Source of the DNA: an uncultured Lachnospiraceae bacterium
GTDB lineage: Bacteria > Bacillota_A > Clostridia > Lachnospirales > Lachnospiraceae
Length of the DNA stretch: 9,059 bases
Assembly: GCA_910587905.1 (NCBI GenBank)
Contig: CAJUOF010000291.1
Location: forward strand, 1-9,059
Direction of reading: 5' to 3'
Shown in pieces: positions 5,156 to 9,059 of this stretch. The first letter of the stretch is position 1. Every line of letters begins with the position of its first letter. Both the position numbers and the translations under genes were made by a program. Below the pieces are notes generated by a model, which saw only the letters and a list, made by a program, of their open reading frames with translations, was not told the DNA's origin and searched no databases.

Positions 5156-5782
5156 TTACTCCATCCACTCCAATTTACTGACAGACACCTCGTAGGCGAC
5201 CCGCTTTTCACTCTCTGTCTCACTTAACCGTTTGACATATTCCCGGCTCTGCACTCTCCCCCAGACACAGATCCTGCTCCCCACCTCAAAGCCGGACGCA
5301 TACCTGGCATTCCGCCCCCAAGCGATGCAGGGAATATAGTCCGACTTTCCATAGGGGCGGTTGACCGCCACCAAAAGATCCGCAATTTCCCGTCCCAGGG
5401 GAGTTTTCCGGTAAATGGGAGCTTTGCATATGTATCCATCCAAAAAGATCTGATTGGTCTTTGTATAATCCCCAAACTCTTCCACAAAGGCGATCTCTCT
5501 CACAAACACGGACAATACCAACCGGTTCTTCGTTCCCTCATGACGGTTGTAGGAACGGAACTGCCCGGAAGCTTCCACCAACATTCCCGTATAATCTCCG
5601 GTAATATCGATCAGCCTTTCTGAAATAAGGAGCGGAATAATATCTGTCTGTTCGCTGAGACGGTTGATCGAGATATCCATCAAATAGAACCCCTCCCCAA
5701 ACACCTCATGACTGAAGGTGAAACCTGATATAATCTCCCCGATCACCGTGACCTTGTTGTTTTCCATGATTTTCTCTGACAT
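5156..5782 (-). CDS. Single-stranded-DNA-binding-like protein with two OB folds
   Basis: A 208-residue protein. Residues about 109-206 read like the OB fold of bacterial SSB: NQIFLDGYICKAPIYRKTPLGREIADLLVAVNR in pieces, then DYIPCIAWGRNARYA, VGSRICVWGRVQSREY and a last strand YEVSVSKLE. Residues about 9-100 show a similar strand order (VTVIGEIIS, FYLMDISINR, DIIPLLIS, MLVEASGQFRSYN, RLVLSVFVREI), so I infer a second, more diverged OB fold. The acidic DDIPF-type SSB tail is missing; the end is KLEWME. It may bind single-stranded DNA, or be a paralogue with a special role. The ATG at 5782 has AAAGGAG 8 bases upstream. The frame extends back to a GTG at 5851 without a ribosome site. It is transcribed away from the glycosyltransferase gene across the repeat region. 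Confidence 0.75.
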   Translation of the reverse strand: MSEKIMENNKVTVIGEIISGFTFSHEVFGEGFYLMDISINRLSEQTDIIPLLISERLIDITGDYTGMLVEASGQFRSYNRHEGTKNRLVLSVFVREIAFVEEFGDYTKTNQIFLDGYICKAPIYRKTPLGREIADLLVAVNRPYGKSDYIPCIAWGRNARYASGFEVGSRICVWGRVQSREYVKRLSETESEKRVAYEVSVSKLEWME

Positions 5783-5892
5783 TCGTATTTCTCCTTTCAC
5801 TTGTGCTTCGTCCTCCTCTGCCATTTTCAGGCTAATACTATGTGTATTCACCTTCTGCCGCTTTTATACATAATTTTTTAAATTTTTCTTCA

Positions 5893-5921
5893 TTTACTTT
5901 TGCTCCTGTGTATACTACAAT
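5893..5921 (+). promoter_or_regulatory. Candidate promoter of the GT2-yfhO unit
   Basis: TTTACT (5893-5898) and TACAAT (5916-5921) are separated by exactly 17 bases. The TACAAT is part of the first copy of the 30-bp repeat. The later copies repeat TACAAT but have GATAAG where the -35 should be, so only the first looks like a promoter. The transcript would start near 5928 and carry the repeats in its leader. Confidence 0.45.
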
Positions 5922-6024
5922 AGATAAGCAGTATGCTTTAGCTACTACAATAGATAAGCAGTATGCTTTAGCTACTACAATAGATAAGCAGTATGCTTCA
6001 GCTACTGCAATAGATAAGCAGTAT
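5913..6024. repeat. Four-copy 30-bp direct tandem repeat
   Basis: The core ACTACAATAGATAAGCAGTA followed by TGCTT recurs at exact 30-bp steps (cores near 5915, 5945, 5975 and 6005). Copies 2 and 3 are almost identical, copy 1 differs in its first two bases, and copy 4 has one internal change (TGCAAT) and a different end (ACATCT). Each copy has a short inverted repeat AGCA-GTA-TGCT, altered in copy 4, and the first three are followed by AGCT or TAGCTA-type sequence. It lies in the region between the divergent OB-fold gene and glycosyltransferase gene, ending about 30 bp before the latter's ribosome site. Confidence 0.95.
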
Positions 6025-6069
6025 ACATCTATAAGCATAACACATTTTGAAGATTTTAAGGAGTCCATT

Positions 6070-7047
6070 ATGCGTTCCGTTGATATTATTGTTCCCTGCT
6101 ACAACGAGGAAGAAGTCCTGGAAACCTTCTATCAGGTCACAGAGGGAATCGTTTCTTCCATGGCAGGCTATCAATTTACTTATATTTTTGTGGATGACGG
6201 CAGCCGTGATTCCACACTAAAAAAGCTTCTGGACCTGGCTGCCGCCCATGAGAATGTCCGTTATCTCTCTTTCTCCAGAAATTTTGGCAAGGAGGCCGCC
6301 ATGTTTGCCGGACTCTCCCATTCCACCGGAGAACTGGTCATCATCATGGATGCCGACCTACAGCACCCGCCGGCCCTGATACCTAAAATGATGGAGGGAA
6401 TCGAAGAAGGCTATGACTGTGCCGCAGCCAAACGCACCACCCGTGTGGGGGAGCGCCGCATCCGAAGTGCGTTCTCAAATCTATTCTACCACATAAGTAA
6501 CCGGATGTCTGATGTAAAAATGCCACAGGATGCTGTGGATTTTCGAATTATGACCAGACAAATGGTCAATTCCATCCTGGAGCTTTCCGAGGTGGAACGT
6601 TTCTCCAAAGGAATTTTTGCCTGGGTTGGCTACGAGACCAAATGGTATCCTTACGAAAATGTGGAGCGTACCCTCGGAACCACCAAATGGAGCTTCAAGG
6701 GGCTTTTTAAGTATGCCATCGACGGCATCACCTCCTTTTCCATCTCCCCACTCCGTCTGGTGTCCGGTGTGGGATTTTTGATCTCCCTGGTCGCCTTTAT
6801 CTACATTATCGCGACCTTGATTCAGACACTTATTTTCGGTATCGATGTGCCGGGCTATGTGACCACCTTATGCGCAGTTTTGTTTTTGGGCGGCATCATC
6901 GAGCTTTCCATCGGAATCCTCGGCGAATACATTGCCCATATTTACATGGAGGCGAAAGACCGCCCCATCTACATCGTAAAGACCTCCAATCTGTCAAATG
7001 GACAACACAGCAGAAATTCTGACAACACCAGGAAAGGTAGTTTATGA
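6070..7047 (+). CDS. GT2 glycosyltransferase, polyprenyl-phosphate type (CsbB/GtrB-like)
   Basis: A 325-residue membrane-bound GT-A enzyme. It starts VDIIVPCYNEEE (4-15), followed by FVDDGSRDST (40-49), RNFGKEAAMFAGL (70-82) and MDADLQHPP (93-101), the last holding the metal-binding D-x-D. The later RTLGTTKWSFKGLFKYAIDGI (200-220) block is typical of dolichol- and undecaprenyl-phosphate sugar transferases. Two membrane segments follow (about 230-255 and 262-286). It should move a sugar from a nucleotide sugar to undecaprenyl phosphate on the inner membrane face; the sugar is not evident. I chose the ATG at 6070 because AAGGAG lies 6 bases upstream and the family starts here. The frame is open back to 5842 through the tandem repeats but has no ribosome site there. 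yfhO starts one base after this gene's stop, so the two should work together. Confidence 0.92.
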   Translation: MRSVDIIVPCYNEEEVLETFYQVTEGIVSSMAGYQFTYIFVDDGSRDSTLKKLLDLAAAHENVRYLSFSRNFGKEAAMFAGLSHSTGELVIIMDADLQHPPALIPKMMEGIEEGYDCAAAKRTTRVGERRIRSAFSNLFYHISNRMSDVKMPQDAVDFRIMTRQMVNSILELSEVERFSKGIFAWVGYETKWYPYENVERTLGTTKWSFKGLFKYAIDGITSFSISPLRLVSGVGFLISLVAFIYIIATLIQTLIFGIDVPGYVTTLCAVLFLGGIIELSIGILGEYIAHIYMEAKDRPIYIVKTSNLSNGQHSRNSDNTRKGSL

Positions 7048-7048
7048 C

Positions 7049-9059
7049 ATGAATAAAAAGAAAGTTAGACAAAAAACAACCTTGCTGGAGAAAGCCCCCT
7101 TTCTCATCTCCTTTTTTATACCGGTTATCATTATGATTGGAATTTTTATCCAGAGGAAAATCTTTCCTTTTGGTGACAATAGCTTTCTCCGGACAGATAT
7201 GTATCATCAGTACGCTCCTTTCATGAACGAATTCATGGAAAAAATCAAACACGGTGGAAGTCTTTCCTACTCCTGGAATATCGGAATGGGTTCTAATTTT
7301 GTGGCTCTCTACGCCTACTATCTGGCCAGCCCCGCAAACTGGCTGGCCTTTCTTGTTCCTCAGAGTCTCGTCATCGAATTTATGACTTACATGATTGTTT
7401 TTAAGATCGGCCTTGCCGGGCTCTCCTTCTGCTATTATCTGAGCAGGCATTTTAAGACAAGAGACCTGGGAATCTCTTTCTTTGCCATTTTTTATGCGCT
7501 CTCCGCCTATATGGCGGCCTATAGCTGGAACATCATGTGGCTGGACTGCCTGATTCTGGCTCCGATCGTAATCCTTGGACTGGAACGCCTCGTGAAGGAG
7601 GACAAATGCCTTCTCTACTGTCTGGCTCTGGCCTTGTCCATCCTGAGCAATTATTACATCTCCATCATGATGTGCATATTCATGGTGCTCTATTTTATTG
7701 CATTGCTCATCATGGAGTCTGACCGCCGCCGCTTCCTGAAACGGTGTTTTCATTTTGGGATCTATTCTCTTTTGGCTGGCGGGTTGGCTGCCTGCCTGTT
7801 GATTCCGGTTCTCTCCGCCCTCCGGCTGACTGCCTCCGGAGACATCAACATGCCAAAAACCTTAAGCTCTTATTTTTCCTGTTTTCAAATGCTGGCCCGG
7901 CATTTTGTCAATGTGGAGGTGGAGATCGGCTTAGACCATCATCCCAACATTTACTGCGGAGTCGGTGTGCTTTTGCTGCTCCCACTCTACATGATGAACA
8001 GGAAGATTTCGAAGAAAGAGAAAATCGTAAAAGGAGTCCTGCTTTTTGTCATGCTGATCGGCTTCTCCTTAAATATCCCCAATTTTGTCTGGCACGGGTT
8101 TCATTTCCCCAACAGCCTTCCGGCTCGTCAGTCCTTCCTCTATATCATCCTGGTTCTCACCATGTGTTATGAGGCTTTTCGAGCTCTGCGGGCCAGTACG
8201 GCTGCTCAGCTTTCCGGAAGCTTTTGGGGTGTCACGGCCTTCATCTTCCTCTGCGAGGCCATCATCACCGAGGAGACCTTTGATTTTAAAATTTATTATG
8301 TCACCCTCTTTTTCGTGGGGCTTTACGCATTACTCCTCTATTACCACAAAAAGAGAACGGCATATGCGCCGGTTCTGGCCATCCTCGCAGTCGCCCTGAT
8401 TGCCATAGAAGCCAGCATGAATACAGCCATCACCAGCGTTACCACCGTAAAGCGCAGCGCCTACTTGGAAAACCAGAACTCTTTCCGCACGCTGGCTAAA
8501 CAAATCGAGACAGAAGACACAAGTCTATTTCGTATAGAGAAAGAACCCCGGAAGACGAAAAACGATGCCGCCCTGGCGAGTTATCATTCCGCCTCCCTCT
8601 TTTCCTCCACAGCCAACGCCCACCTGACAAGCCTCTATAAGACACTTGGGCTGGAGGGAAACACCAACTCTTACAGCTTTACCGGTGCAACCCCGCTCTC
8701 GGCATCCTTGCTGGGTGTCAAGTACACCCTGTCCGCCAACAAACTGGACAGCGAGCTTTACACCCCGCTCTACACGGACGGTAATGTGACTCTTTATAAA
8801 AATTGTTTCAGCCTCCCTGTCGGGTTTATGCTGCCCGCCGATCTGAACTCCTCCTGGAATTATCAAACCCAGGAGCCGGCAGTCGCCCAGAATTCCTTTG
8901 CCCGGATCTGTGCAGACTGTGGCGATATCCTGACCACCGTACCAGGAGGCTCCTCCTCCATTGGGGAATATACGCTGAGCATCCCGGAAACCGGCTTCTA
9001 TTACATTGACGTGACCAACACCTCCATCAAAGATGTGGCCTTCGTGGGTGGCTCCTCCA
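7049..9059 (+). CDS. yfhO: YfhO-family membrane protein, 3' end missing
   Basis: The first 670 codons are present; the gene runs off the right end. The YfhO-like protein of Bacillus is roughly 860 residues, so some 200 are probably missing. After a cytoplasmic start (MNKKKVRQK) come a first membrane helix (about 17-34), an exported loop with DMYHQYAPF (50-58) holding the family's acidic residue near the membrane, and about a dozen hydrophobic helices up to about residue 455. A large outer domain then begins with FRIEKEPRKTKNDAALASYH and SLLGVKYTL, which are YfhO hallmarks. Proteins of this kind act as GT-C-type transferases that take a sugar from a lipid carrier and put it on a surface polymer (lipoteichoic acid for B. 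subtilis YfhO with CsbB). The ATG at 7049 lies one base after the glycosyltransferase stop, with AAAGG about 12 bases upstream. Confidence 0.93.
   Translation, partial: MNKKKVRQKTTLLEKAPFLISFFIPVIIMIGIFIQRKIFPFGDNSFLRTDMYHQYAPFMNEFMEKIKHGGSLSYSWNIGMGSNFVALYAYYLASPANWLAFLVPQSLVIEFMTYMIVFKIGLAGLSFCYYLSRHFKTRDLGISFFAIFYALSAYMAAYSWNIMWLDCLILAPIVILGLERLVKEDKCLLYCLALALSILSNYYISIMMCIFMVLYFIALLIMESDRRRFLKRCFHFGIYSLLAGGLAACLLIPVLSALRLTASGDINMPKTLSSYFSCFQMLARHFVNVEVEIGLDHHPNIYCGVGVLLLLPLYMMNRKISKKEKIVKGVLLFVMLIGFSLNIPNFVWHGFHFPNSLPARQSFLYIILVLTMCYEAFRALRASTAAQLSGSFWGVTAFIFLCEAIITEETFDFKIYYVTLFFVGLYALLLYYHKKRTAYAPVLAILAVALIAIEASMNTAITSVTTVKRSAYLENQNSFRTLAKQIETEDTSLFRIEKEPRKTKNDAALASYHSASLFSSTANAHLTSLYKTLGLEGNTNSYSFTGATPLSASLLGVKYTLSANKLDSELYTPLYTDGNVTLYKNCFSLPVGFMLPADLNSSWNYQTQEPAVAQNSFARICADCGDILTTVPGGSSSIGEYTLSIPETGFYYIDVTNTSIKDVAFVGGSS

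Noticed and set aside
5913..6024. The 30-bp repeats as a CRISPR array
   Set aside because: The copies are directly adjacent with no unique spacers, and no cas gene is near.
5838..6068. A 76-codon minus-strand frame through the tandem repeats ending VNEEKFKKLCIKAAEGEYT
   Set aside because: The last part looks protein-like and may be a relic, but there is no ribosome binding site at its ATG and most of it is the repeat, so I do not call a gene.
6896..7753. A 285-codon open frame on the minus strand opposite the glycosyltransferase end and yfhO
   Set aside because: It lies wholly opposite coding sequence with clear family motifs and has no recognisable domain of its own.

Overview
The window looks like an ordinary chromosomal stretch from a low-GC Gram-positive of the Clostridia, most probably Lachnospiraceae. 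This rests on strong GGAGG-type ribosome binding sites, sigma-A promoters, a lysine riboswitch upstream of dapA, lipoprotein signal peptides, and proteins of the kind typical of that family. The assignment comes from family knowledge, not from a database search.

Left part, minus strand (1-1432): a three-gene run read from a good promoter at 1404-1432. The genes encode a DUF6429-like/GNAT fusion acetyltransferase, a small conserved protein of unknown function, and the N-terminus of a lipoprotein that leaves the window. The last two genes overlap by 44 bp. Positions 1433-2050 are a decayed zone. It holds the C-terminal stub of an IS630-type transposase (minus strand) abutting the remnant of an XRE-like helix-turn-helix gene (plus strand), then an intrinsic terminator for a small lipoprotein gene (2052-2390, minus strand).

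Centre, minus strand (2457-5782): dapA and dapB, two consecutive steps of the diaminopimelate/lysine pathway, lie behind a near-consensus promoter, a lysine riboswitch (L box) and a riboswitch-controlled intrinsic terminator. High lysine should stop transcription before dapA. Upstream are a short stand-alone corrinoid adenosyltransferase-like gene (cobO-like) with its own promoter, and a gene for a protein that appears to have two OB folds, of the single-stranded-DNA-binding type.

Right part, plus strand (5783-9059): a divergent intergenic region carries four copies of a 30-bp tandem repeat placed just downstream of a candidate promoter. It leads into a two-gene unit: a polyprenyl-phosphate-type GT2 glycosyltransferase with two membrane segments, and a YfhO-family membrane protein cut by the window end. 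By analogy with CsbB/YfhO of Bacillus, the pair probably makes a lipid-linked sugar and transfers it to a cell-surface polymer outside the membrane.

I see no convincing new multi-gene system. The items most worth a second look are the 30-bp repeats, the architecture of the dap leader, the OB-fold protein, and the GT2/YfhO pair and its unknown acceptor.
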